From contig JAFLUP010000016.1 of NCBI GenBank assembly GCA_022508745.1, positions 1 through 41,839 of the forward strand: DNA of 41,839 bases. The letters are read 5' to 3'. A program made the position numbers and the translations under genes. Source of the stretch: Oscillospiraceae bacterium. Its GTDB lineage: Bacteria; Bacillota; Clostridia; Oscillospirales; CAG-382. The notes beneath the pieces were generated by a model that did no database searches, had not been told where the DNA came from, and saw only the letters and a program-made list of their open reading frames with translations. Positions 23,969-32,346 of the stretch are shown here, piece by piece. The number at the start of each line of letters is the position of its first letter. The first letter of the stretch is position 1.

Positions 23969-24439
23969 ATGGATATGAAAAACAAACGACAAGAAACTCT
24001 GCTGCGGCTGATCCGGGAAAACCGGATCGAGACCCAGAGCGAACTGCGGGAACTGCTGGCGCAAAACGGCTATTTTGTCACGCAAGGGACCATCTCGCGG
24101 GATATTCGGGAAGCGCACATCACCAAAGCGACCGGGGAGGACGGGCGTTCCTATTACCGGCAGCAGACCCCGACGAATCAGGAGCAGGTGTCCGGCACCT
24201 TCATCTCCATCCTGCGTCAGGCGGTGCGAAGTGTAGAAGCCGCGGGGAATCTGGTGGTGGCAAAGACCTTTACGGGCATGGGCAGCGCAGTGGGCGCCGC
24301 GGTGGACGCTCTGCCGCAGGTGGATTGCGTCGGCACACTGGCGGGGGACGACACGCTTCTCATCATCGCGCGGGACACGGACGCGGCTTCCGCCATCTGC
24401 GCACTTCTGAACCGGCTGCTGTGGCCGGATACGGTTTGA
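23969..24439 (+). CDS. argR: Arginine repressor ArgR/AhrC
   Basis: A 156-aa hexameric regulator that binds ARG boxes with arginine as co-repressor. The N-terminal winged helix is visible as RQETLLRLIRENRIETQSEL, GYFVTQGTISRDIREAHI, and the C-terminal oligomerisation/arginine site as TFTGMGSAVGAAVD and GTLAGDDTLLIIARD, where the Asp pair contacts arginine. ATG 23969 has AAGGA 6 bases upstream; the frame extends to 23852 but that part overlaps tlyA. It lies 4 bases before recN. No arginine biosynthesis genes are in the window; the position reflects conserved synteny. Confidence 0.93.
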   Translation: MDMKNKRQETLLRLIRENRIETQSELRELLAQNGYFVTQGTISRDIREAHITKATGEDGRSYYRQQTPTNQEQVSGTFISILRQAVRSVEAAGNLVVAKTFTGMGSAVGAAVDALPQVDCVGTLAGDDTLLIIARDTDAASAICALLNRLLWPDTV

Positions 24440-24443
24440 GCTT

Positions 24444-26120
24444 ATGTTGACTTCACTTCACATCGAAAATATCGCATTGATCCGCCGGCTGGATCTGGAG
24501 CCGGAGGCGGGCTTCTGCGCCTTTACGGGGGAAACCGGCGCGGGCAAAAGTATCCTGATCGATTCCATCGGGCTGCTTTGCGGCGCACGGGGAAACGCCG
24601 CGCGGGAACTGATCCGCACGGGGGAGGACAGCGCACTGGTGGAAGGAATGTTCCTGCCGCCGGAGGAAGCGCTGGAGGCACTGCGTGCGCTGGACGCGGA
24701 ACCGGATGAGGACGGCGCCCTCTTTTTGCAGCGAAAGCTGACCTCCGACGGTCGAAGCACCGCGAAGATCAACGGTCGGGCAGTTCCCCTTTCCCGCCTG
24801 CGGGAGGTTGCCGCCTGTCTGCTCACCATCCACGGGCAGCAGGACACGCAGACCCTCGCGGGGGAAGAAAAGCAACGCCGTCTGCTGGATGCGTTCGCAG
24901 GGGACGAGGACGCGCTGGAGGCGTACCGCGTAGAGTACGCCGCCTGCAGAGAACTGAAAAAAGAATGTGAAGCGCTGGAAAGGCTGGAGCGAGAGCTGGC
25001 GGAAAAGCAAGAGCTTCTGGTCTATCAAGTGGGAGAACTGAAACAGGCGAAGCTGCGGCGGGGCGAAGAAGCGGAACTGCTGACAGAGCACGCACTGCTT
25101 GCCAACAGCGAAAAGGTGACGGAAAACGCCTGTCTTGCCTACGAATCCCTGTACGCCGGGGAGCGCTCGGCGGCTTCCTTGATGAAGGAAGCGGGGCAGG
25201 CGCTGGGCAGACTGCACCGTATCCTGCCGGGGGACGAGGAGCTCGCTTCCCTGCAAACCCGTTTAGAGGACGCGCTAGCGGAGTTGGTGGACATCTCAGA
25301 GACGCTGCGGCCTTACGCTTCCGACCGGGAGCAGGACGCAGGACGGCTGACCGCCGTAGAAAACCGTCTGGAACTCCTTTCCGCCTTACAGCGCAAATAC
25401 CGTACGGACGAAAACGGACTGCTGGAAAAGCTGGAAACCGTCACCCGGGATCTGGCGGCGCTGGAAAACAGCGGGGCGGACCGGGAGGCGCTGGAAAGCG
25501 CCCTGCGGGCGCGGGAGAAAACCCTGCGGGAAAAGGCGGATGCGTTGCACGCGGCGCGGGAGAAGGCCGCCGGCGTTCTTGCGGCAAGGGTGAAGGACGC
25601 GCTTGCCGAACTGGATATGCCCGGCGTGCTGTTTGAGATCTGCGTGGAAAGCGGGGAGCTGACCCCGGAAGGCGGAGACGTGATCTCCTTCCTGGTTAGC
25701 GCCAACGCGGGGGAAGAACCGCGCCCCATCGGCAAAATCGCCTCGGGCGGCGAGCTTTCCCGCATCATGCTCTGCCTGCAAACGGTGCTGGCGGACGCGG
25801 AACGCATCCCTACCCTGCTCTTTGACGAGATCGACACCGGCATTTCCGGAAAAACCAACGAAAAGATCGGCAGGATGCTCTCGGGGCTGGCATCCGGAGG
25901 AAAGCGGCAGATCTTCTGCGTTACCCACGCAGCGCAGTTGGCGGCGCGCGCCTCCCGGCAGTACCGCATTTCCAAGCACGAGCAAGACGGACGAACGCAG
26001 ACGGATGTGACCCTGCTGGACCGCGGCGAGCGAATCTGCGAGCTGGCGCGCATCATGGGCGGCGTGAACGTGACGGACACCGTTCGCCGCGCGGCGGAGG
26101 AACTGCTGGACGCGCCGTAA
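24444..26120 (+). CDS. recN: DNA repair protein RecN
   Basis: A 558-aa SMC-like ATPase that gathers DNA ends early in double-strand-break repair. The Walker A loop is GETGAGKS (29-36) after LHIENIALIRRLDLE. A long coiled-coil arm with many Glu/Leu heptads fills about residues 150-350. The C-terminal half has the ABC signature IASGGELSRIMLCLQTVLA, Walker B TLLFDEIDTGISG and the VTHAAQLAARA switch. It is the last gene of the array. Its stop is immediately followed by TTGACA of the next promoter. Confidence 0.95.
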   Translation: MLTSLHIENIALIRRLDLEPEAGFCAFTGETGAGKSILIDSIGLLCGARGNAARELIRTGEDSALVEGMFLPPEEALEALRALDAEPDEDGALFLQRKLTSDGRSTAKINGRAVPLSRLREVAACLLTIHGQQDTQTLAGEEKQRRLLDAFAGDEDALEAYRVEYAACRELKKECEALERLERELAEKQELLVYQVGELKQAKLRRGEEAELLTEHALLANSEKVTENACLAYESLYAGERSAASLMKEAGQALGRLHRILPGDEELASLQTRLEDALAELVDISETLRPYASDREQDAGRLTAVENRLELLSALQRKYRTDENGLLEKLETVTRDLAALENSGADREALESALRAREKTLREKADALHAAREKAAGVLAARVKDALAELDMPGVLFEICVESGELTPEGGDVISFLVSANAGEEPRPIGKIASGGELSRIMLCLQTVLADAERIPTLLFDEIDTGISGKTNEKIGRMLSGLASGGKRQIFCVTHAAQLAARASRQYRISKHEQDGRTQTDVTLLDRGERICELARIMGGVNVTDTVRRAAEELLDAP

Positions 26121-26150
26121 TTGACAGGTTTGCGCATTTTTACATACGCT
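26121..26150 (+). promoter_or_regulatory. Possible promoter of the lipoprotein gene
   Basis: TTGACA (26121-26126) starts on the base after the recN stop; TACGCT (26145-26150) follows after 18 bases. The -35 is perfect and the -10 weak. Confidence 0.45.
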
Positions 26151-26195
26151 ATTTACAACGTAAGACTTCTATTCCCTTCGAATGAGGTGAACAAC

Positions 26196-28007
26196 ATGAA
26201 AAACCGGAAACTGTATTTCCGCTTTTTGACCGCACTGCTTTGTCTGCTCCTGCTGGTGACTCTCGTCGCCTGCGACGATAAAGACGATCCTTCCGCCGAT
26301 CCCGCTGATGACTCCGGCGACGGAACGTCGGTGGTCGCGAAGAACCACACGGAGAAGTTTTTGGACGCGCTGCGGGCATACGATACCTATTTCAACGACA
26401 TTTCCGACGCTTTCGGCACCAAACTGCCCGCCGCTTCCGACCGCGGAACCGCGGAATTTCGCATGACGATTCCCACGTTTTCCGTTTTCGGCGAGGAACG
26501 CACGGACGTGTTCGACCCTGACAAACCCATCCTGCAGGCGACCATCCTGCAAAACGGTGATCTCGCTTCCCTCGCTCTCTCCGCCCTGCTGTACGGCGAA
26601 CAGATGCGCATAGAGGTCTACGAATCCGCCACGGAAGGGTATCTGGTGTTCCCGGATCTTAAGGGGCAGGCGCCCATCCGCCTGACAGCGGAGGAAGCCG
26701 AGGACAGCGTCATCAACGCAGAGGACGCCTTCCGAAAGCAACTGGATGCGTTGGGAGACGCGGACGAAACTGCCGCTTCCTATCTGGTCGTCAAGGAGGA
26801 CGGGGACACCTGCACGTACACCCTGCGCTTGACGGAGAAACAGGTGGGGGAATTGGTGACGGATCTGGGGATAAATTTCGAAGGCAGCGCATCGTCTTCC
26901 GAGCAGAATTATATGCTGTATGATCTGACCACCGTAGGCGGCCTCCCCACCGAGCTGCGCGTCCGCCTTTACAACGAGGGAGAGACAAAGGCCGGTTCGG
27001 AATTCCTCCTGAAAACCTCCGTTTCGGGGAGCAACACGAAAATCAACGCGGAGGTTTCCTCCTACGGGGAAACGCTCCTGACCTTCAACGCGGCCGTGAC
27101 CGCCATTCAAGGATCGATCATTCTGAACGTAACGCTGGAAACGGGCGAGATCAAGCTGACTTCCAGCATCAAACTGCTTTCGGAATCGGAAAGCTCCATT
27201 CTGCTGAACGGAAACGCCGAAATGCAGATCGCCACGGAAGGAAGCGCCGCCGTCTCCCTGCCGATGGACGTCACCGGGAAGATCAGCGCCGCCGGCGGCG
27301 CCCGGGATATGGAGCTGGACCTGCGTTCCTCCTCCACCGGCATTTTCGATTTCACCCTGCGGTGCGAATCTCACTTCACCCCCGGAGAACCCTCCATCAC
27401 CCTACCGAAAGACGCAGTGGACGCTGATCAGGTGGACGCCGAAGCGCTGACGGAAGCGCTGCTGGAAGCCTATCCCAACATCATGGATGCCCTGCTGAAC
27501 GACGACTCCGATGAGAATCCGAAACAAGACGGAGACGAATACGAGTACCAAGACTACATGAGCGAGGATACCGACGTTTACGTGGCGATCTATGAGGACG
27601 ATACCATCTATATCAGCACCTACATGGCGGAGTATGTGGACGACGGCGAGAGCATGACCTTCTACTACAACGGGAAATCGCTGGGCACCTACGCCTATAA
27701 GATGCTTATAGAGGATGTTCTGGAAAGCTGCGGCATGATGATGCGCGTAACGGAGTACGAGGACGGCGGCAGGAACTTCTATTACACCAATGAGGAGGAC
27801 GAGGTCTGGATCGAGATCGAACTCTTTGACGGTCTGGCGGCATTTGACCTCTGCCTGCCCTTTGAAACGGTGGACGGCGTGACGAAGGTCCTTCTGCCGG
27901 ACGGCACGGCGCTCCCGTTTGACGTCCTGCTCCCCGAGGATGAAACCTCCGCCATGCAGCTCGGCTCCATGCTCCTTCTGCCGTACGAAAGCATGGGCGT
28001 GTTATAA
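26196..28007 (+). CDS. Large secreted lipoprotein of unknown function, 603 aa
   Basis: I do not recognise the family. The N-terminus is a lipoprotein signal (basic KNRKLYFRF, hydrophobic LTALLCLLLLVTL, lipobox LVAC with Cys at 26), so the mature protein is lipid-anchored on the outer membrane face. A very acidic Asp/Ser-rich linker follows. The body is strongly acidic and rich in beta-like, Thr/Ser/Glu strands; ISAAGGARDMELDLRSSSTG resembles segments of proteins with LolA-like or DUF4340-type beta folds, which is only an impression. A second acidic stretch (about 440-475) precedes a C-terminal domain with paired Tyr/Asp strands. ATG 26196 is chosen by GAGGTGAACAAC and the signal peptide. It is a single gene with a terminator behind it. 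Confidence 0.75.
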   Translation: MKNRKLYFRFLTALLCLLLLVTLVACDDKDDPSADPADDSGDGTSVVAKNHTEKFLDALRAYDTYFNDISDAFGTKLPAASDRGTAEFRMTIPTFSVFGEERTDVFDPDKPILQATILQNGDLASLALSALLYGEQMRIEVYESATEGYLVFPDLKGQAPIRLTAEEAEDSVINAEDAFRKQLDALGDADETAASYLVVKEDGDTCTYTLRLTEKQVGELVTDLGINFEGSASSSEQNYMLYDLTTVGGLPTELRVRLYNEGETKAGSEFLLKTSVSGSNTKINAEVSSYGETLLTFNAAVTAIQGSIILNVTLETGEIKLTSSIKLLSESESSILLNGNAEMQIATEGSAAVSLPMDVTGKISAAGGARDMELDLRSSSTGIFDFTLRCESHFTPGEPSITLPKDAVDADQVDAEALTEALLEAYPNIMDALLNDDSDENPKQDGDEYEYQDYMSEDTDVYVAIYEDDTIYISTYMAEYVDDGESMTFYYNGKSLGTYAYKMLIEDVLESCGMMMRVTEYEDGGRNFYYTNEEDEVWIEIELFDGLAAFDLCLPFETVDGVTKVLLPDGTALPFDVLLPEDETSAMQLGSMLLLPYESMGVL

Positions 28008-28024
28008 ACACGACTGAAAAGTGC

Positions 28025-28062
28025 AAACGCCATCCGACGGTTTGTCGGATGGCGTTTTTCTG
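28025..28062. terminator. Bidirectional terminator between the lipoprotein and ABC exporter genes
   Basis: A perfect 14-bp stem (28025-28038 with 28044-28057, AAACGCCATCCGAC and its complement), loop GGTTT, then TTCTG. It serves converging genes. Confidence 0.9.
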
Positions 28063-28069
28063 TTGCTCA

Positions 28070-29923
28070 CTATGTGTTTTCGTAGTATTGCGCCTGCGCG
28101 TGCCAGAGCTTTGCGTAACGTCCGTCCTGCTCCTGCAGAAGCGCGTCGTGCTTCCCCTGCTGGACCAGAGATCCATCGGAAAAGACAAGGATCCGGTCGC
28201 AAAACCGGCAGCTGGAAAGCCGGTGAGAGATGAAGACGGAGGTTTTCTCCCCTACGATCTCCCCGAATTTGGCGTAAATTTCCGCTTCGGCGATGGGATC
28301 GAGGGCAGCGGTGGGCTCGTCGAGGATGATCAGGGGCGTTTGCTTGTAAAGCGCCCGCGCCAAAGCGATCTTCTGCGCTTCTCCGCCGGAAATCTCCACC
28401 CCGCGTTCGTCAAACTCTTTGTACAGATAGGTGTCCATGCCCTGTTCCATCCCGCGCAGCCGTTCCTCCAGCCCCGCCTTTTTCAGGCAGGTTTCTGCTG
28501 TTTTTCGGTCATATTCCACGTCGGATGCCACGTTTTGCCCCAGCGTGAAGGAGAACAGTTTGAAATCCTGAAACACCACCCCCAGCATGGCGCGGTATGC
28601 CTGGATATCATACGCACGAATATCCACGCCGTTGTAATAGATCTCCCCTTCCGTCGGGTCGTACAACCGACAGAGCAGCTTGATCATGGTGGTTTTTCCG
28701 CTGCCGTTCTGCCCTACGATGGCGATTTTCTCCCCCGCTTCCAGCGTGAAGCTGACGTTCCGGAGGACATATTCCGTCCTTCCGGGATATTTGAAAGAGA
28801 CATTTCTGACTTCGATCCGGCAGGGCTGTCCTACCACCGGGGAAGCCGGCCCATGCTCCGTTTTCTCCTCCGGCAGGTCGATAAACCGGAAGTAGTCCCG
28901 CAGATAATCGGAATTCGCCCGCAGCTGGGAGTACGCGTCCATCATCCCGGAAAAAGCATTGGCGAACTGCAAAACGCCGCCGCTGTATTTGACAATACTG
29001 CCCACGGCGAACACACCGGTCATGGATTTCAGCCCCACATAGAAATAGGTGTAGAAAATCAGCGCGAAATTGGTGAGCAGGATCCAGAGAGAGCTTCGGA
29101 AGATCCCCCGGTTCATATCGTCCACGATGGCGGTGTTCCGCTCGCCAACGGCGTCGAGCTCATGGAGAATAAGCTGATCCTGCCGGTACAGACGGATGTC
29201 TTTCCCCGCCTTATGGCTGCTCAAATACTGCTCCAGATAGTAATCGAAGATGCGGTTGCTTTTGGAGAGCCGCCCCAGATGCTCGTACGAACGGGCGGCG
29301 ATACGCTTATTCGCCGCGATACAGGCAACGGCGGCAAACAGGATCAGCAGCACCAGGAGAGCGTCAGCCGCGTAAGAATTGGCAAACGTCTGCAGGCCCG
29401 TCTGCGTCTGCGCCGCTTTTTGCAGAACGGCGGAAAGGATGAACCAGACGGAGAAGCAAACCCGAAGCAGGTTCTCCACGAACAGCGGGATGCGGCTGTG
29501 GAGCTTGATAAGCCCGTAGTTGCCGATCTTCATGGCGTCGTCCAGATTCTTGATGAGCAGGTGGGTCTCCACGTCCTCAATCTTTTCATAGGGAAGCGAC
29601 TGCGCCTTCTCCCCGATGGAAAAGTTATAGCGCAGGTAGAAGGAATTCCACTTGCGGTAGTTGATCGCGTCCATTTCCTTGCTGATCAGCACCAGTACCA
29701 GATTGGAAATCAGGGTCAAAAGGACCAGCACAAGCAGCTTTTTTGGGGATGCGCCCTCCAGAAGCGCATCCAGGATCGCCGCGGAAAGGTACAGATTCGC
29801 GAAGGGCTGCGCCGCGTTGCAGACGCTCCGCACGCATTTGGCGAGCAGATTCCACGGGGACAGCTTGTGCAACATACCGACGCCCCGCAGGATCAGCCGA
29901 AAGTCTTCCCGGAACCGTTTCAT
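28070..29923 (-). CDS. ABC exporter half-transporter (fused permease and ATPase), second of a pair
   Basis: A 617-aa protein with a six-helix ABC-exporter membrane domain in the first ~340 residues and an ATPase domain behind it: Walker A GQNGSGKTTMIKLL, Q-loop VFQDFKLFSFT, signature ISGGEAQKIALARAL, Walker B PLIILDEPTAALD, switch ISHRLSSCRFCDRI. All catalytic residues appear intact. It begins 4 bases after the stop of a similar 601-aa gene, so the two probably form a heterodimer. This pair resembles the short-loop multidrug or peptide exporters of Clostridia (MsbA/LmrCD-like). The permease part is poorly conserved, as in many natural-product or bacteriocin-linked exporters, and substrate cannot be inferred. 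It is transcribed after cotH and udk. Confidence 0.85.
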   Translation of the reverse strand: MKRFREDFRLILRGVGMLHKLSPWNLLAKCVRSVCNAAQPFANLYLSAAILDALLEGASPKKLLVLVLLTLISNLVLVLISKEMDAINYRKWNSFYLRYNFSIGEKAQSLPYEKIEDVETHLLIKNLDDAMKIGNYGLIKLHSRIPLFVENLLRVCFSVWFILSAVLQKAAQTQTGLQTFANSYAADALLVLLILFAAVACIAANKRIAARSYEHLGRLSKSNRIFDYYLEQYLSSHKAGKDIRLYRQDQLILHELDAVGERNTAIVDDMNRGIFRSSLWILLTNFALIFYTYFYVGLKSMTGVFAVGSIVKYSGGVLQFANAFSGMMDAYSQLRANSDYLRDYFRFIDLPEEKTEHGPASPVVGQPCRIEVRNVSFKYPGRTEYVLRNVSFTLEAGEKIAIVGQNGSGKTTMIKLLCRLYDPTEGEIYYNGVDIRAYDIQAYRAMLGVVFQDFKLFSFTLGQNVASDVEYDRKTAETCLKKAGLEERLRGMEQGMDTYLYKEFDERGVEISGGEAQKIALARALYKQTPLIILDEPTAALDPIAEAEIYAKFGEIVGEKTSVFISHRLSSCRFCDRILVFSDGSLVQQGKHDALLQEQDGRYAKLWHAQAQYYENT

Positions 29924-29927
29924 GCCC

Positions 29928-31733
29928 TCACCTCACCTCCCCTTCTTCCCGATAGTAGCGGCTTTGGGTTTCGAACAGGCGGGCGTACGCGCCTCCCAGC
30001 CGCAGCAACTCGTCGTGGGTACCGCACTCCGTGATGACGCCATTTTCCAGATAGAAAATGCGGTCACAGAAGCGGGTGGAGGAGAGCCGATGGGAGATGA
30101 ACACCGAGGTCTTTCCCTTGGTCAGCTCCCCGTAGCGCAAGTACATTTCCTGCTCGGCGATAGGGTCCAGCTTGGCGGTGGGCTCGTCCAGAACGAAGAT
30201 CTCCCCACCCTTATACAGCGCTCTGGCGAGGGCGAGCTTCTGAATCTCGCCGCCGGAAAGCTCTACAGCATCCTCCAACACGCCCTTCACCAACAGGGTT
30301 TGCTCTCTGTCCGGCAGAGAGGAGATCTTTTCCTGCAAGCCGGAAAGGGCAAGCACCTCCGAAAGGCGGTCTCCGTCCCCCTGTTCCGAAAGGGTAATGT
30401 TCCGCTCGATAGAGGTGGGAAGCAGGTAGATATCCTGAAACACCACGGCGAAGCGGCGGAACAGCTCCTCCCGCCCCAGCGTGCGAAGGTCCCGCCCGCC
30501 CAGAAGAATACATCCTTCCTTCGGCGTGTACAAACCGCACAGCAATTTCACCAACGTGGTCTTCCCTGCTCCGTTCAGCCCCACGATGGCGATCTTTTCC
30601 CCGGGGGCAACGGTGAAGCTCATATCCGAAATCACGTTCGTCCCCTCCTGATACCCGAAGGAGACGTGTTCAAAGCGGATGCCGCCGTCGGTTGTCTGCT
30701 CCGCGGGAGGTGCTTCCGCCTCCGAAGGCTGCGGAAGCGCGTCGAATCGGCGCAGGTCGTCGATGTTCAGGAGCGTCATGTGCAGCGCCTCGATGCCGTC
30801 GATGACGGACATCAGCCAGCCGTTGAAGCCGGTGATCAGCCCGAAATACAGCAAAAACTGCGAGATATCAATACCGCCCGCCAGATATTGCCGGATCAAA
30901 TAGTAGTAAATATACCCGGTAAACAGGGTGTTGATGAGGTTGATGAGCACCAGAACCCCATATTGCAGGCGGCTGCGTTTGGCGTGCAGCTTCCTACGGG
31001 AGGCGAGGGTCTCCCCGAACAGCCGTCGGAGCCAGCCCATCAGCCCGTACAGGCGGATGTCCTTCGCGGAAAGCGGATCCCGCAGTTCCTTGACCAGATA
31101 CCAGAGCTTTCTGTCCAGAGGGATATACCGCCGCTTGTCCTTCTGGTCGTACTTCACCATCGCTCTTTGCAGAAGATAGCCGGCGGCGGAGGTCGTCAGC
31201 AGCAACAGGAGGATCAACGGGTCCAGAAGAGAAATGATGCCGGTATAGACGAACAGACCGCAAATGCTGCCGATCAGACCGGCACACTGGAGGAACGCCG
31301 TTTCCACCGAGGATTTGTCCCGATAGTCCACCCCCGCCATGGCGTTTTTGGCGCGCTGTGCAAGATCCTTGCCGGCGGTGGATTCGATGGTGGTGAACTC
31401 CGTCCGCATATACCGGGCTGCATAGCGGGAGAGGAACTTCATTTTGGAACGGTAATTGCGGGTGGAAAGCTGCCATTCCGTAAAGCGCATCATCAGCCCG
31501 GAAAGAAGCTGATAGAGCGCAAAAACAAGGAGGATCAGCAAAAGCCGTTCCTCCTCGTGATGAGTCGCCGCATCCACGATGAGTGCGATGAGGTAAATAT
31601 CCGCTAAACGGTCCAATACCTGAAACGGAATGGACAGAAACGAATAGAAAAAGATTTTCTTGTCATGCGCTGCGGTCCGCCGAAAGATGAAACGCAGGCT
31701 TTGGGGCACGCTGCTTTTGTTTTTTTGATTCAT
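29928..31733 (-). CDS. ABC exporter half-transporter (fused permease and ATPase), first of a pair
   Basis: A 601-aa fused permease-ATPase. The membrane domain (about 1-330) starts with a polar N-terminus and helix KIFFYSFLSIPFQVLDRL. The ATPase domain carries Walker A GLNGAGKTTLVKLL, Q-loop VFQDIYLLPTS, signature LSGGEIQKLALARALY, Walker B IFVLDEPTAKLD and ISHRLSSTRFCDRI, all catalytically complete. It is 15 bases after udk and 4 bases before its partner, so the four genes cotH-udk-ABC-ABC read as one unit. Both ATP sites look competent, unlike many heterodimeric exporters in which one is degenerate. Substrate unknown. Confidence 0.85.
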   Translation of the reverse strand: MNQKNKSSVPQSLRFIFRRTAAHDKKIFFYSFLSIPFQVLDRLADIYLIALIVDAATHHEEERLLLILLVFALYQLLSGLMMRFTEWQLSTRNYRSKMKFLSRYAARYMRTEFTTIESTAGKDLAQRAKNAMAGVDYRDKSSVETAFLQCAGLIGSICGLFVYTGIISLLDPLILLLLLTTSAAGYLLQRAMVKYDQKDKRRYIPLDRKLWYLVKELRDPLSAKDIRLYGLMGWLRRLFGETLASRRKLHAKRSRLQYGVLVLINLINTLFTGYIYYYLIRQYLAGGIDISQFLLYFGLITGFNGWLMSVIDGIEALHMTLLNIDDLRRFDALPQPSEAEAPPAEQTTDGGIRFEHVSFGYQEGTNVISDMSFTVAPGEKIAIVGLNGAGKTTLVKLLCGLYTPKEGCILLGGRDLRTLGREELFRRFAVVFQDIYLLPTSIERNITLSEQGDGDRLSEVLALSGLQEKISSLPDREQTLLVKGVLEDAVELSGGEIQKLALARALYKGGEIFVLDEPTAKLDPIAEQEMYLRYGELTKGKTSVFISHRLSSTRFCDRIFYLENGVITECGTHDELLRLGGAYARLFETQSRYYREEGEVR

Positions 31734-31748
31734 AGCAGCGTTCCTTTC

Positions 31749-32321
31749 TTAAACGGATGCCCGGATGGTCTCCGCGACGATCGTCAGCCCTTTTTCGGGG
31801 AACATGGAGCCGTTGAGGATCAGATCGGCACGCCACTTGGAAGGCTCCACGTATTCATCGTGCCGGTAACGTACCATATCCAGATACACGTTGGCGATCT
31901 CGTCAAACGCAAGCCCGCGTACCGTCATGTTGCGCTTCAGGCGGCGGACGATGCGTTCGTCCGCACGACACTCGATGAACAGCCGCAGATCCAATTGATC
32001 GCAGATCTCCCGGTCCCACAAGGTCAACAGCCCCTCGATGAGGATAACCTGATAGTCCCCGGAGCGGATCGCCTCCGCCAGATCCTCTTTCAACTGCGGC
32101 AGGCGGAAGGAGTTGGGATGGTTATCATCCAGATACGGCTTTTGGGTAAAGGGAGCGTTCACCACCGGGCGCTCCTCCTTCGGCTTGAAGTACGTGTCCA
32201 TGTGGAGCTCCAGCACCCGCAGGTCCTTCAGTTCCTCTGCCAATTTGCCGGAAAACGTGGTTTTTCCGCTTGCGCTCCCGCCGGCGATGCCGACGAGATA
32301 TGGTCTTTTCTGCTGTTCCAT
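31749..32321 (-). CDS. Uridine kinase-family P-loop kinase
   Basis: A 190-aa cytoplasmic kinase of the uridine kinase/phosphoribulokinase group, which phosphorylates uridine or cytidine (or another small alcohol) with a nucleoside triphosphate. Visible are the Walker A loop VGIAGGSASGKTTFSGKLA (residues about 10-28), the lid and substrate region MDTYFKPKEERPVVNAPF, NSFRLPQLKEDL, ILIEGLLTLWD, and a DLRLFIECRADERIVRRLKRN segment that matches the R-x-x-R-D region of Udk loosely. The typical Udk DHPDAFD is replaced by DDNHPNSFR, so nucleoside specificity is uncertain and no symbol is given. It lies between a CotH-like gene and two ABC exporter genes, an unusual setting for pyrimidine salvage. Confidence 0.8.
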   Translation of the reverse strand: MEQQKRPYLVGIAGGSASGKTTFSGKLAEELKDLRVLELHMDTYFKPKEERPVVNAPFTQKPYLDDNHPNSFRLPQLKEDLAEAIRSGDYQVILIEGLLTLWDREICDQLDLRLFIECRADERIVRRLKRNMTVRGLAFDEIANVYLDMVRYRHDEYVEPSKWRADLILNGSMFPEKGLTIVAETIRASV

Positions 32322-32346
32322 TTGTATTTGCCCCTATTCTGTGTTT

